From Onchocerca lupi (lineage: Eukaryota; Nematoda; Chromadorea; Rhabditida; Onchocercidae): DNA of 64,000 nt. Every line of letters starts with the position of its first letter. Positions within the stretch are counted from its first letter, which is position 1. The notes beneath the pieces were generated by a model. The model was not told the DNA's origin. It did no database searches and saw nothing but the letters and a program-made list of their open reading frames with translations. Shown piece by piece: positions 1-12,558 of the stretch. Made by a program: the position numbers and the translations under genes. The DNA lies in the NCBI GenBank assembly GCA_028564675.1, contig JAOVVO010000072.1, positions 1 through 64,000 on the forward strand, read 5' to 3'.

Positions 1-2190
1 TCTTGATTATTAGAAACAGTCAACCTAAAAATCTTTTAATCGAAAATTAAAATTAATAAAAAAACAAAGTAAATTAAAATCATTATTATTTATTATAATA
101 AATAGACACGTATTGAAAAAAACATATCGTACCTAAAATAAAACGAAACTAACAAAAATATTATAAATATTATTACCAACAAAAAAAACTAGAACCAAAG
201 CATAATGGTGAGTCTATGGCTTTTTCAATTTTATGAATACTCTGCTTCATGTCATTTCATTCTTATTTTCATTTTTCAAAAATCATTGCGAAGTTCTAAT
301 CCAATAATGTTACAATTCTCAACCGTACAATTTAATAATTTTGAAAGTTTAGAATTCTTGTACAATATATAAAAATATGTATTTTAATGCTTTTAATTTG
401 GTTCGAAATTATTGTCCAGTAGCATGTGTACCAATAATAATAGTAATGCTTGAAAAATGAGCAAAATTATCAATTATAAGTTTTCATCCTACTGAATTGA
501 ATTGAATAAGAATGTTAAATGGAAAAAATATTTAAGATACGAAAGACGTACCAAATATCCATAGACTTAGTACTTTTCTATGTGCCTAAAAAAATATTGA
601 AAAGCAAATTAAATAGAGATAATATTAATCGAATAATAATGGATGAACAATTCCATTAATTTGATGGAATATAGCAAATGCTAACTGTAACGAAGAAAAG
701 TTGAGGAAAGGAATCGAAAAATATGAAATTAGTAACTGCAAATCACGCATCATTGGTTCCTAGTATCTCGAAGAATTAGTAAAAGAAGCGAAATCATTTA
801 TTTCAATCACAATTAGTGTAGACTGTTGAAAAAAAGTAAAAGAATTAAGAGCTTATATTAATATAAAGAAGAAAAGAATGATGATTCAGTTTTGATCATC
901 TTATCAATAAGACAAACTATTAATGCAAGAATAGCGAGACTATAAATCGACGACTTATGAAATAAAAAAAACAATTTCGGAATATTTGGAATATAAACAT
1001 TGGCAAGCGATACTTAACGCAGAATATTTCAGATATTAATGTAGTTGAAGAAATAATCATTTTTATCGATATTACCATAATGGATGATAATTGGAAAGAA
1101 ATCGAAAAATATTAAGTGCTAGAATATGAGATGAATCTGACGGTTATAGCAGACGTTCAGTTGTAATAGAAGCACTTAATGGATTCAACGTCAAAAAAAG
1201 TAGAGAAATTATCAAATAGTAAGAATGAATACAATAATAATAAAGCAATTATAATTTCTCTGGAACTTTCCCTTCAAACTGTTTGGTGTGAAACTTAGGC
1301 AGAGAAGTTCCAGAGTTTGTTCTGAAATATTTAATGAAGATATCCTTATTCATGGTAATAATAATAATTATCGCAATAATATGTTATTAAAAATAAATTA
1401 TAAATTTCAAATTCCAGATTCCAATTCAGCATAATACTACGAAGATAAAATGAAACACAAGGAGTTTTTCTTCTGAAGTACTTTTCTTGGCTTTTTAATT
1501 ATATCTCATGATAAATAGAAAATGTCAGTCTTTTCACTTTTTCTAACTGAAAATTTTATTGCATTTGTGAAGAAGAAAGGAATTACTGCTGAGATGATGG
1601 CTAAGTATAATTATCAAACAAAATAATTGGATGAAGCACAATTTATAAATTTTGTTAAAATGAAATGATCCATAGGATTATCAATTGAACTTATCGTATT
1701 TTTTTTCAAGAAAGTATGGTTTGCGATGTAATATGTTTGTCTGAATAATAATTTTAAATTAACAAATTTGAGCAGCACTTCCAATTAAACTAAGTAATCT
1801 TAGAATTGAAGAGGTTATAATTATAAAAGTTAATAAGTGTAATCTTTATAATTACTAAAAATCGTTGCAAAAAATTTTTGCAGAGTTTATTAAATGCCTC
1901 CATCATTTTATTTAATTTATCCATTGGAGGCCTGTTTAGATTACTGATAATTAAGTTAAATGATGCTTAACTTCAATCTTGCAATCTTATATGTTTTGAT
2001 GATTTGTTCTGTTCCATTCTATTCTATTCCATTCTATCTCATTACATTCCATTTTATTCTATTCCAAATTATTATACTTTCATCTATCCTTGCTAGTAAC
2101 AATATATGTGGGATATGAGTGTGTGTTTATATGGACAAATAAAGCAGAAATGGACGATCTTTACAGGCAGTTGGTGTCTTGATCAGTTTT
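1..2190. other. Gene-free AT-rich stretch
   Basis: I see no exon-like open frame with splice signals here on either strand. The only structure is small. An 11-bp inverted repeat (1258-1268 with 1305-1315, arm CTCTGGAACTT) could form a short hairpin with a 36-nt loop. There are also scattered A/T homopolymers. Confidence 0.5.
2011..2066. repeat. Imperfect ATTCC/ATTCT pentanucleotide repeat
   Basis: A run of degenerate five-base units (ATTCC, ATTCT) covers about 55 bp. It is a simple-sequence tract with no coding potential. Confidence 0.7.
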
Positions 2191-2195
2191 CATAT

Positions 2196-2258
2196 CTTAA
2201 AAGAAAGTTAACTTTTAATTTAAAAATCTTAAAAGAAAGTTAACTTTTAATTTAAAAT
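2196..2258. repeat. Two tandem copies of a 32-bp unit
   Basis: Two nearly identical 32-bp units start at 2196 and 2228. Each carries the self-complementary core AAAGTTAACTTT. No function is apparent. Confidence 0.75.
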
Positions 2259-2393
2259 GACAGTTAAAAACTTATTTTGTGGTCGTAAGTATGCTTACTG
2301 CGAGACCAGTCGGATTTATTTGAAAATTTATTCTTGTCCAATGAGCACAAATACAGAAACGGAAACCAAATTGAACTGCGGTTGAATGTCAAA

Positions 2394-2415
2394 CTCGAAC
2401 TTGGGTAAATAAACC
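2394..2415 (-). other. SL1-like 22-mer (degenerate spliced-leader sequence)
   Basis: Read on the minus strand, this 22-mer differs from the nematode SL1 spliced leader at only two positions (7 and 19) and ends in ...GAG like SL1. SL1 is the 22-nt leader that nematodes trans-splice onto many mRNAs. The base after GAG is T, not the GT donor a working SL RNA gene needs. About 20 nt further on, the flank has an AATTTGG stretch loosely like an Sm-site region. It may be a decayed SL RNA gene, or the leader of a trans-spliced mRNA copied back into the genome. The match is seen directly; the origin is inference. Confidence 0.5.
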
Positions 2416-2521
2416 TTTATTGAAAAAAATTGGATAACATTAACACGACATGCAAATTACAAACCGATAATTTCAACATAACAAAGTTAATGATGAGAAA
2501 GGGGATCAAACGATATAAAGG

Positions 2522-2564
2522 GAAATATAAAACCCGAGTTTTATAAACTCGGGTTTTATATTTC
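2522..2564. repeat. Perfect hairpin, 20-bp arms, 3-nt loop
   Basis: Arms 2522-2541 and 2545-2564 are perfect reverse complements around the loop TAT. The arms contain the block AAACCCGAG and its complement. A TATA-like motif (TATATAAAATG) lies about 35 bp downstream in a less AT-rich block that runs to about 2819 and ends in TTCCGACA. That ending resembles the CGACA end of the solo LTR at 29501-30040, so the hairpin may belong to a decayed LTR-type element. I could not find the matching TGTCG start. Confidence 0.8.
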
Positions 2565-3701
2565 GAGTCGGAGCATTAAACCGCTACCGTCGAACGCCTA
2601 TATAAAATGAGCGCGTAACGATGGTTAATATTGAGTCTAGTATGGAATGATAGAAGAGAGCGAGTGATAGATGAAGACGCACCTTTGTTGGCGCGTAATT
2701 TACAAGAGACATTGGGATAGTTAAGAGTTGCAAGACTATTTAAGAACAAACAAATAATTCAACAGAACTAACAGAATTACAAATCATCTGTATGAAAATT
2801 TTTTTCGGTTTTTCCGACAAGTGGTATGTATCATCAGAAATAACCAATTAGTAAAAGATGTCTCTAAAGGACTGTTATCGCTTGTCTTTTGATTTCATCA
2901 ACCTGTAAACAATTTTCTAGCAAAAAAGTTGATGAACTTTGAAATGCTTTTTAGATAAAAGGTTGGATACGTATGCCATTTATATGATAAGGAAGAAGGA
3001 AAAAGAAATGATTGGTCATTAATTTATTGTTTTTTCAGTTATTCAAAAATCCCTTTTTAAAAAATTGCAGTTAAAATTTGTAATTTGTTATTTTTTTCAT
3101 TGCTTCCAGTTGAATGTTTATCTTTCCATTAATTTAAGCAAAAATAATCTTATATTTAGTATTAGAATATATTTATGGTTTTTGTGTGATACTCTTACAT
3201 AATTGATGCTGATGCTGATATTAACCGATGATTAAACAATCTTGAAGAGATGATAAACAGCATTTCGACTATACTTGTTTCTGCTGTCTTCAAGGGTAAT
3301 GATAAGCTTATCCTGAATACTTTTTCGGATAAGATCATCAGTAATCACTCTGAATAATTCCGACATCAGAGGAGTTGGGGAGATGCCAACTGTATGATGT
3401 TGATTGATTTAGGCTACCTAAGCAAAAATTGACCTGTGTAATTAGATTAGTTGTTTTTATTTTGTTTGATTGTTTTCATTAAAATTTCACTGATGTAAAT
3501 CTTTCTTATTCTTTAGTTTTTTACAAGTCAGAAAATTTTCAACACAAATCTTTATTCTATTTTCCCAAAGCATTTCAATCATTCTGCTATTTGAAAATTG
3601 AGCTTGTGGAAAGCAGCAAACAATGCATTTAAAAAGCTGCCGATCAACTGCCAATAATACAATTCGAATAAAAATTGAATTTATCGTTTTGAAAATGATT
3701 T

Positions 3702-3981
3702 TCACGGCGAAAAATGTTTATTCAACCAATCAGTTCCATCTGCACTTTTCTCAAATCAAATACGATCATCTATTCGATTAGAATGACCTTGCCAGAATTC
3801 GAAATAGTCTGGCCGCAATCTATAACCACCCCTGCAATATCCATCATTCATTATTAATTAAGATTTACACTGATGAACTTGTTACAAGTGTTAAATGAAG
3901 TAAATTCTTACCAGTCTTGCGGTCTAGTGATTATTCTTTCACCTTTCTCAATAACAAGTTTTTCAAACTCTTCTTTCTTAC
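3702..3981 (-). pseudogene. Pyridoxamine 5'-phosphate oxidase C-terminal exons, interrupted by in-frame TGA
   Basis: Two minus-strand segments encode the C-terminus of PNPO, the FMN enzyme that makes pyridoxal 5'-phosphate (vitamin B6 salvage). The first, 3981 down to 3912, reads KKEEFEKLVIEKGE then ITRPQDW. A GTAAG donor and TTGCAG acceptor join it to 3831 down to 3702, which reads [18 protein letters not shown] then RIDDRI. These match the family signature WGGY...EFWQG..NR.HDR. In most homologues one hydrophobic residue and F follow DRI. Here that residue is TGA (3758-3756). The frame stays open afterwards for 17 codons (FEKSADG...DWLNKHFSP), matching the normal PNPO tail, before a second stop at 3704-3702. 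I could not find intact upstream exons (for example the FHSRP region); only a degraded piece at 5131-5178 is similar. A decayed gene is the simplest reading. A sequence error or a truncated but working gene is possible. Confidence 0.7.
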
Positions 3982-5130
3982 CTTCCAAATGTTATAAAAA
4001 ATAAACGTTGACATATTAAAATAAAACCAAACAATACTAATTCAAACGAAAGAGCTAAAAAATTAGCTCTAACTAAATCTAATTCAAAATTCTGAAATTC
4101 AGTGAGCATTCAAAATTCTGAAATTCAGTTGAGAATAATCAAACTAAATTTACGAATTTGATTTCAAATAAATGAAAGCAGAATTTGTAATAGGAAATGA
4201 TTATCATTTGAACATTAACTATTTCATTCATTCTCGTGCATCATTTACGGTTAAGTATATCATTCAGCAAATCATGTAAATTAACTATATAGAATTCGTT
4301 TCTCTTCAACAAATTTCAGCCATAATAATTCGATAATATATTGCTGCAATAAGTGTAGAAAAATTTTCTTAGTAATTTGAATTATATGTTACAGTTTAAC
4401 GAAATGGAAAATAATATTTGTTCCGATATTCTTTACTGAACAGTAATCGGCGTGATTAGAATTATCGATAATTTAGATGTTATTATTATGAATTAATTAC
4501 TTCATTATTTGATAACGAGATTTATTAGCCTCTCTTATCGCTAAAATTAAGGCCAATTTTCTTAACTGATGGTAAAAAAAAAAGTAAAATTATCAATTGA
4601 TAAATTTCAAAACGCGATAAAATGAAAAAAAAAGGAAGAGAAAATATTGTATGGCGTTGGTGGAAGAGGAAAAAATAGCCGATGATAAATTTATGATAAA
4701 GTCAATGCCCAAATGCATGGAAAGCTATAATGATATAATATGTTCCTACCACTTCATTTTCCTGTTAAGAAATATTAGAAGTTTCGGGAAAGTTTCTCTT
4801 TTTTTGAAAAAATTTGAAAGTATTATATACATAAAAACAATTTGATATGGTTTTCTCATTCAATCAATAAATATATTTCTAAATATCATTAAAAAAAATT
4901 TTCTTTACAATTTATATAAATTTTATCTAGAATCATTGTACAAAAAATAGAAGAAATTAATAGAATAATAAAATGATCAACACCGACAAAATATTCATTT
5001 GTTGTTAAAGTGGTATATGGTAATGTTAGAACAGAATCTGTACAAGTAATAACTCCTAGTATTTTTAAAATTAAGCAATAATTACCGGATCAATGTGCCA
5101 TTGCAGTTGATTGAAACGGATCCGTAAAAT

Positions 5131-5178
5131 TTATCGTTGACGCAGAAAGAGTACCAGAAACGGCTGGCTACTATCCAA
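5131..5178 (-). pseudogene. Possible degraded PNPO middle exon
   Basis: On the minus strand this reads LDSSQPFLVLFLRQR then TAA. That is reminiscent of the PNPO segment LDSNPF..LVFYW...NRQ. A neighbouring frame continues with YGSVS, like the .EGSVS that normally follows. The piece lies upstream of the C-terminal exons at 3702-3981 on the same strand. The match is short, needs a frameshift and contains a stop. It is suggestive rather than firm. Confidence 0.3.
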
Positions 5179-5199
5179 GAAGACTGGAATGATTCTAGC

Positions 5200-6826
5200 A
5201 TAAATAAATTCAAATAATCAAAGCATTGTATTGTTAAAATATTCTCACATGACTCATCACTCAAGATGATTTAAATGGATATTCCATTGTGATTTCAATG
5301 AATCTTACATTATAATATCTAATTCTCATCTTTGTTTGCGATTTCCAAGCTTTGTCTTCTGATTTTCAATAGGAAATACTGGGAACTAAAATCACATGCA
5401 AATACTTCCAATCTTATAACCTAGCTTATGTAGTACAATGATGAGAATACGGTAAAGAGAAGCACATAAAAAAAGGATTGTTTTCGGTTGGAGAAAAGAA
5501 TTTTAACTCAACGGATTTGGGAAATGCGACGAGTACTCGCATCCAACATCCTACATCAACCAAGTCTGCGAAAAAAAAATCTGTGTTTTAAACAGATAAT
5601 ATTTATTTTAGGTAAATTTTCTAAAGTAAATACGATTTTCTATTTTGAATAAAGAACAGAGATCGTATAGGTAGAAATTCTTTCGAAGAAGTGTATGAAA
5701 ATTATTTTTACCCATTTTTTGTGACATTTACTGGTCAGGATCTGTTACATTCATTCATCCATTGCAATCTTCCGTATATTACACCCGTATGCTTCACCGA
5801 CTTTCTATATTCCTCTCCCCCACTATTTTTTAGGATTCTAAAGAAGTTGCATTGGAAAGAAGAAAAAATAAGGACGAAAAAAGGATTCAGGTATATTAGT
5901 AATGATAAATCCTCTTTTAAAATTAAAATAATAATAGTTAGATGGTCATTTTCTGGAAAAAGTTAGCCGTGGACGAAGATTTACGATTTTGAAACAACGC
6001 CACATGCCACTTTTATACTGATAGATAATATTCCAATTTTTTCAATCCTTTTTCATAACTGTTTCATTCCACCTATTTGTCATACCATTGAAAAATAGAA
6101 GAGAAGAAAAAGGAAATGAATGAATAAAATATATTATCATAATTATTTCACTCTAATTCAATTTAATTTCATTTCATTTATAAGAATTCTCAATATGCAA
6201 CAAATTTAGGAAGGCAAAATGATTTGAATAAATATATTTTTACTATTTAATATTATTTTTATAGATAAAAGTAACATTTAAACTTTAGGAATTTGATCTG
6301 ACCGAATAATGAAAAAAGGAAGATATATATATAAATGTATGATATAAAATGTTTCTTGCTTATATGATGAGAGAAATAAAAAAAAAAAAAAGGAAAAAAA
6401 AAGGAAAAAACTGGAGAAATGAATCAAATATGGATCTGTGACTTTTGGAAATTTTTTGAACTGTAAAAATTTCGCAAAATTTAATGATACATGTTTAAAA
6501 TTACTTTTATGAATGATTAATTTCAGTAGCATATTTTCTGGAAACTCACGCGTAATTTTATTTTAGATGATCTTTAAATTGGTAAAAAAAGTGGCTTTGT
6601 TTCTGAATTGGGAAAAAAAAAAGCAGTCCCATTTGTTCTGCCATAAACATACGGTTTATTAATGTTTAAATTAATTTTAATTAATTAAGTCTATTTTAAT
6701 TAAGTCTAAGCTAGTATACTACGAAATTGAATTTTAATTATGCAATAATTATTTAGTGCTTAGTCTCAATGATATTGGTAGTAATTCAGGCTTGCTTAAT
6801 TAGATTAATTAGAGGATTATGAGTTA
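5200..6826. other. Gene-free AT-rich stretch
   Basis: No convincing exon. Open frames here are low-complexity or lack splice signals and codon character. A minus-strand piece near 5500-5560 (WMRVLVAF...) is faintly like the PNPO RMVLLKG segment, but too weak to annotate. Confidence 0.4.
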
Positions 6827-6905
6827 TTACCCAATCTTGTGACGCTGAATGTAATCTTCAAGTTGAGTTCTATCATAAGGTGTCAGGAATGGGTTTGTAG
6901 CAGAG
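6827..6905 (-). CDS. Orphan terminal-exon-like segment, unknown gene
   Basis: After a TTTGCAG acceptor, the minus strand encodes 25 residues ending in a stop. They include NPFLTPYDRTQLEDY and end QRHKIG. Composition and codon use are protein-like in an otherwise A/T-dominated region. No upstream partner exon is visible on this strand. The overlapping frame also has a 31-codon ATG ORF (MNKFIKIQPPYPQEF...), so the reading frame is not settled. I do not recognise the product. It may be the last exon of a broken or long-intron gene. Confidence 0.25.
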
Positions 6906-9900
6906 CTGCAAATTATTGGAAAATTCTTGCGGATATGGCGGTTGGATCTTGATGAACTTGTTCATGGAAGCTCAAGTTCAAAGCAAAAAAAAAAAGAAAA
7001 ATCGACAAATCGATTAAAAAAAAACTGCATACCTTGAAAAAATCAATTCAATAATTAGAAATTATAAAAAATTACATATGTATATGATATGAAAGCAATT
7101 TTCTCCGACAAAAAAAGAAAAATCCCAACAAGATGATATGAGATAATTATTGGATAATCCAATTAATGATGATTAATAATGATTTAAAATTTAATGAAGT
7201 ATTATAGTGAATAAACATTGTACATATTCAATGATCGTGCGAAATATTCTTTTCAAAATAAAAAGAAAAAAGATCAATTAATACCGCTTAGGCTTACAAA
7301 AAAAAATGATATTTTGACATTTTATTACCGAATTTACCAAATTAGGTATTTTTTTTATCTTTTTTTCTTCTGAAAAATTTATAGCAATATATAAAAGGGA
7401 AAACAATAAATTATGCAACTTTTAAAAAACAATAAATGATATCACTTATTATTTTTATCAACAATTATCAGCAATAGAACAATAGTAAATCATTCAATTC
7501 TTTATCTATTCTTTTGCTTTTTTTTTTTGTTTCAGAAAAATTTTGCAAAATTTCCCAAAAAGATGCGAAAATATAAATAAAGTTATGGTATTATCTGCAA
7601 CTCTTATCAGTTACCAGTGATAGCAATAGTTCTATCAGATAAATAAAAAATGATAAAAATTCTTTCAATCCTTATCCTGCCAAACTATACAGTTCGGTAT
7701 TCCTTCTTTCTTCGATGAATAAATGGAAAATAATAAATTAATGGACATGATTGTAAAATTACACTATTTAACATTTTATTCATTTAATACGTTTTTATGA
7801 AGTTTATAATTTTTTTTTTTTATTAAAAAATTCAGGCAGAAAAATAAAAATGGGAAATTTTGTATTATTCATTCATCTTTTTCAAAGCATTATTTTATGT
7901 TAAAAAATGAAGAGAAGTTTGAAAAATGTTGTGAAAATCATTAACATATATTTAAACATGAAAAATAAGCAATTATAGCAAAATTTACTGTCAAATTTAT
8001 AAATATTATGTGCAATTAATTTGAAGCTATTTTTATTTTCTTATAATCCTATTATTTTGAATCATTTTTCTCTATCATTTCGAATGAAATCAAACACAAT
8101 ATAATTTTTGGTTTTGATAATACTAACAACAATAATATTATTTTGAGCTATAACCTGCTAGCGGGCTTTGGTAATTTATAACTTGATTTTAAAATATAAT
8201 TTATCAAATATATGATTTTAAATGCAATAATTTCAACATAGAACAACAACAAAAAAAAAAAAAAACTTGAGACAAAAACAAAATTTCAATCAGTTCATAA
8301 CTTCTCAAATTATTACTTATTTATTGGTACTACAATTCAAGCTTTCAATCTCTGCTTGATTAGCAGATTGTCTTGCAAATTTTAAAATTTTTACTGTAAT
8401 TGTCTGTAAAACACAGATTGTCTGAGAATTCTACTGTAATCTAAAGAAGAAAATCCCTCCGGATATTAAATCCGAGAGTGAAAGGATAAGGATGAAAAAG
8501 AATGCATAGGTTAAATTCTTCAGAATAATTTTCCAGTTTTGAATGCAAGTTTTGAATATTATTTATTGTTGTTGTTGTTTTCGGTCACATCATATTTAAT
8601 TGCCAGTATCGCCTTGAGCTTTTCTCGAGAATAATTTCTGTTCACAACAAAAAATCAATAAAACTCAATCATACATAATCTTTTCGTAGTTTTTGATTTT
8701 TCATCATTTTATTAAATCATCACACGATGAAGCAAACATCCATCTCTAAACAAATTAAATGAAAGAAAGAGGACGAATATTTGATCATTTTGGAAAACTT
8801 TTTAATTTGTAAAATTTTGCTTATAGAAATCATTTACACTTATTCTTCTGAAACAAGTATCTAAAAACTTTCCTTCAAATTGTTCGAAAGTTTGCTTGTT
8901 TTTTTCTGATTCATTATTTGCTTTTAGTTGCATTCAACTAAGAGTAAATAATAAATCAGAAAAGAGAAAAAGATTGAAAATGAAATTTTTACGATAAAAT
9001 TGCGCAAAATGTACCGTCATCCTATATCATGCTCGACAAATAACAAATTCCCAATATTGTTTGAGCTTTTTTTTTTTTTTCTGAATGCTAAATTTCGGAT
9101 TTTCGTGAATATTTCATCGCTGATGATTTGCAAAAGCAGCAAGTTCATGATTTCAGACTTATATTAAATTTAGAAATTTTTTTAAACGATAAATTATTTA
9201 CGGCAAACATAGCTAGCCATTTATTTTCAATTTTTTATTCTTCCAACTATCTTTCCATATAATCTACAAATATTGCTCTTTGATATTTTTGAACTGATAA
9301 GTCTGAAAAGTGATAAATTTCATTAAACTTATCAGTTTTCATGAGGCTGCCCGTTTTAAAATGATTCCTCTTTTTACGTAACTTTTTAAATAACTCATTT
9401 GAAAAATAATCCATTTGAGTTTGAAGCGAATAAAAAACGGATCTTATCCGTAAAATGATAAATTGTAAATCAATGGAAGTGAAGTAAAATTTAAAAGTCT
9501 TAAATTATTCTTTAGTGATTAACAAAAGCAATCAATAATATAAACATAAGATGCATGTAAGAGAATTATAGACTAAAAAAAAAAAAAAAAAAAAAACCAT
9601 ATTTCATCATAACTAATTTAGATGATGCTATAATTAGCAAATATTATATCAAAAAATTAATTTTGCAAAATTATTTCAGATTTCACCAAATCACTACAAT
9701 CATTGATCAGTTGGATGACGGAAATATACGGAGATATCTTTCATGAGATATATTAAAAATTTGCATTAATCGATTCAGCAAACATTACTACGATAAGTAT
9801 AAGTTTGTTTTATCCGTAAATATTTTATCTATCGATGGTTTAATTTATAGATGGATTAAATTCAATTAAAAATTAAATAATAATTACGACAAAAAATTTG

Positions 9901-11007
9901 GAACAAGTTCAATGTTTTTTTCAAGAAAATGAGACTTCAATTTTTCTCAACTTCAAGTTATGCCTTCAGTTATCGCCTGATTTGATAACAATACAAAAAT
10001 TCAAGCAAATGTGCTATTGATAGTAGTTTTGATACTCCTATCATGCAAAAGATGTGCTATTGTGATATATCTGCTGGTATTAGATATATTTTGCTTTTTT
10101 TTTTTTTTTTTTTTTTTGCAAGCAATTTAATTGAAATCAATAGTAAAATATATTCTATTCTTAAATTTTGCGAGAAATTTTTATGAGAAAGTTATTAATT
10201 GCGAAATTTTATTTTCAGAACGCTGAAGAATGTCTATTCACACTTATAAATTTTATAAGCTATAGCTGATGCTTAAAGTGAAACAGAATTTGAATGTTTT
10301 TATTTTGCATATATGCCTAATTAAATTTCAATTAATAATAAATATTTCATCTTTTTTATCAGTTCAGCAAAAAAAGAAAAAAACAAAAAGCAAAAAGCAA
10401 ACAAGTAAAGTGACATAATTATTTCTTTCGAAACTTTTATAAAAAGTTCCACCGCTCAATGATGATGATGATTCTTCCAAGGTTATGTGAGTATTTATAA
10501 AAAAAGAAAAAACATCCAACTGAGTAGCACAATATGCCAAAAGAATATCTCGAATATCTCAAATCATATCGCTCTTGCAATCGAATGATGTCAATGCGAG
10601 ATTTTCCAGAAAAATGAAACAGAATGCTTCAGCGCTAAGGCTCGATTGAACTAAGTATTTTTCGAAAAACTAAAATCAATTTGCGCGCTAATTTCAAAAA
10701 AAAAAAAAAAAAAAAAAAAAATGAGTTGTCATGAATGACTGTGACATGCAAATTCATCTATTTCAAAATATATCGATTATGTCATTTCGATACAGTGATT
10801 TATGTCTTTTCTTTCCATTGCTCCTCTCAGTAATGACCACTTGTATTTGCGTTACAATGACCGTTTTCCATTCAAAGAGAAATAATCTTTACTTTCCCTC
10901 TCAATTGTACTGTATCATATTTTTTCATGCAAAAACGTGAATTTGATAGATTTCATCACTTTTCTTTTCATCCATTCTCATTTCAATTCGCTTCGTCTTA
11001 TTCTCAT

Positions 11008-11160
11008 GCAAATTGCTTCCAATCTTCACATTCTCAATGCGAATTGCTCCCATTCCTCAGATTCTCAATGCGAATTGCTTCCAATTCTCAGATTCTCAAT
11101 GCGCATTGCTTCCAATTCTCAGATTCTCAACGCGAATTGCTTCCATTCCTCAGATTCTCC
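11008..11160. repeat. 31-bp minisatellite, about 4.9 copies
   Basis: Units start at 11008, 11039, 11070, 11101 and 11132, and the last is truncated. The consensus begins GCGAATTGCTTCC and contains CAGATTCTCAA. Because 31 is not a multiple of three and the unit lacks stops, overlapping frames look open. They are not evidence for a gene. Confidence 0.9.
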
Positions 11161-11365
11161 TTTCTTCATTCAATTCTCATCTCATTTAGCAGAAAACAAT
11201 CACTTTGATCAGTGATCCGTTGAAGCATTTCTATTTACTTCACATCATTGCAGCATTGAGATGACAGCAATCATTCGCATTTATTCCTTTTCTCCTCTTT
11301 GCTTCCTATAAATCCTGTAATGTGAAATGTTTCAAAGTGCAATCTAAACTCTCTTGTGTTATTTC

Positions 11366-11436
11366 TACATACACATACACATACACACATACACATACAT
11401 ACATACACATACACACATACACATACATACATACAC
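11366..11436. repeat. ACACAT/ACAT microsatellite
   Basis: About 70 bp of alternating CA and CATA units on the plus strand. It is a simple repeat. Confidence 0.95.
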
Positions 11437-11766
11437 GAGAAATGCTGTGCGTGCTGTGTCATTTTATTATGGCTCATCGAAACGATCAATTTTTCGATTA
11501 GTTATTGCAACATTGAGTTTAATTCTATTTATTTATAGCTAGTTGAAAAGATTATTTCGAAATAAAATAGTCTAAAAAGCCTAGAAATTAACTTTCTCGT
11601 ACGTAGAATAGAATCAAAGTTATAATTTTCGCACATTTTTTTGAAATCATTTTTAGAATAAAAAAATAACATAAGAATGTTTATATTGCACTTTAAATAG
11701 TATTTAAGTTCTGATATTTTGATACTTGATTGATGTTTACATAAACCCCTATATGATATTTCTATA

Positions 11767-11821
11767 ATCATTTAATGCGTCTATAGAATACGATAATTAT
11801 TCTATAGATGCATTAAATGAT
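11767..11821. repeat. Inverted repeat, 24-bp arms
   Basis: Arms 11767-11790 and 11798-11821 are complementary except for one G:U-type mismatch, with a 7-nt loop. It could be a small foldback element or a cruciform-forming palindrome. No coding content. Confidence 0.8.
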
Positions 11822-12558
11822 CATAAAAATAGAGAAAAATTATATGATAAATTAAAAAGATTATGTCAAAATAAATTATTTTTATAGATCATTTTATTGA
11901 GGTCAAAAGTTTAAAAATTTTAAAAATTAAATCAATTTTAAAATTTAAATAGGCTATTTGTTGACTAATGATAATTCTCTGGCAGCAAATTAAAATTTGA
12001 TAAATCATCATATCTAATGCAGAATTAGTTTACATTTTAGTGCCACTTCTTCCTCCTCCTCCTCCTCCTTTTCCATCTCTTCAATTCTTCTCTTTCTAAA
12101 ATTCTTCGATCGATTATTTAATTGTTAGTCCATAGATGCAAATCAAAACTATTGTTGTTACAAAATAGAAAAACAAGAAATGAAATGATGGTATGTATTG
12201 CTAGATGATTCATCTACCATATTGATTTATTTTTCAGAAATACACATTTATCCTTCTTTTGCAAAAATTGATTTTTCAATTTTCTTCCTTTTTTTTTTTT
12301 TGTTTCTTTTTCCTCATTTATTTGCATCATTTTTTTTTTTTTTTGCAAAGTTTTCATTCATTTTTTTTAATCAAGATTGGAAAGAGATTCGAACCTGAGA
12401 GATTTTTTTTTTCTTATTGATTCTATTAGTACGTATTCATGCTTTGTTCGTTTTGAAAATTTTTATAAATTTCCATTTTATTAAGTGGGTATATAAAGTT
12501 GGAAAAAAAAAATCAAGAAATTTAAATTTCAAATTGAAATTAGAAGGAATCTGTAGCA

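Larger units (their letters stand above)
6906..12558. other. Gene-free AT-rich stretch upstream of the PI-PLC gene
   Basis: Many A/T homopolymers and simple repeats, no convincing exons. Open frames at 10927-11215 and 11271-11542 are products of tandem repeats. A (CCT)n tract lies near 12050-12070. Confidence 0.5.

Noticed and set aside
2176..2819. A full LTR ending at 2819 (TTCCGACA)
   Set aside because: No matching TGTCG start or target-site duplication could be found, so only the hairpin and the resemblance are reported.
11354..11542. Overlapping ORFs across the ACAT microsatellite on both strands
   Set aside because: They are His/Thr/Tyr or Val/Cys/Tyr runs produced by the simple repeat.
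12385..12400. GATTCGAACC, a tRNA T-loop-like word
   Set aside because: Neither strand provides a T-stem, anticodon arm or acceptor stem around it.
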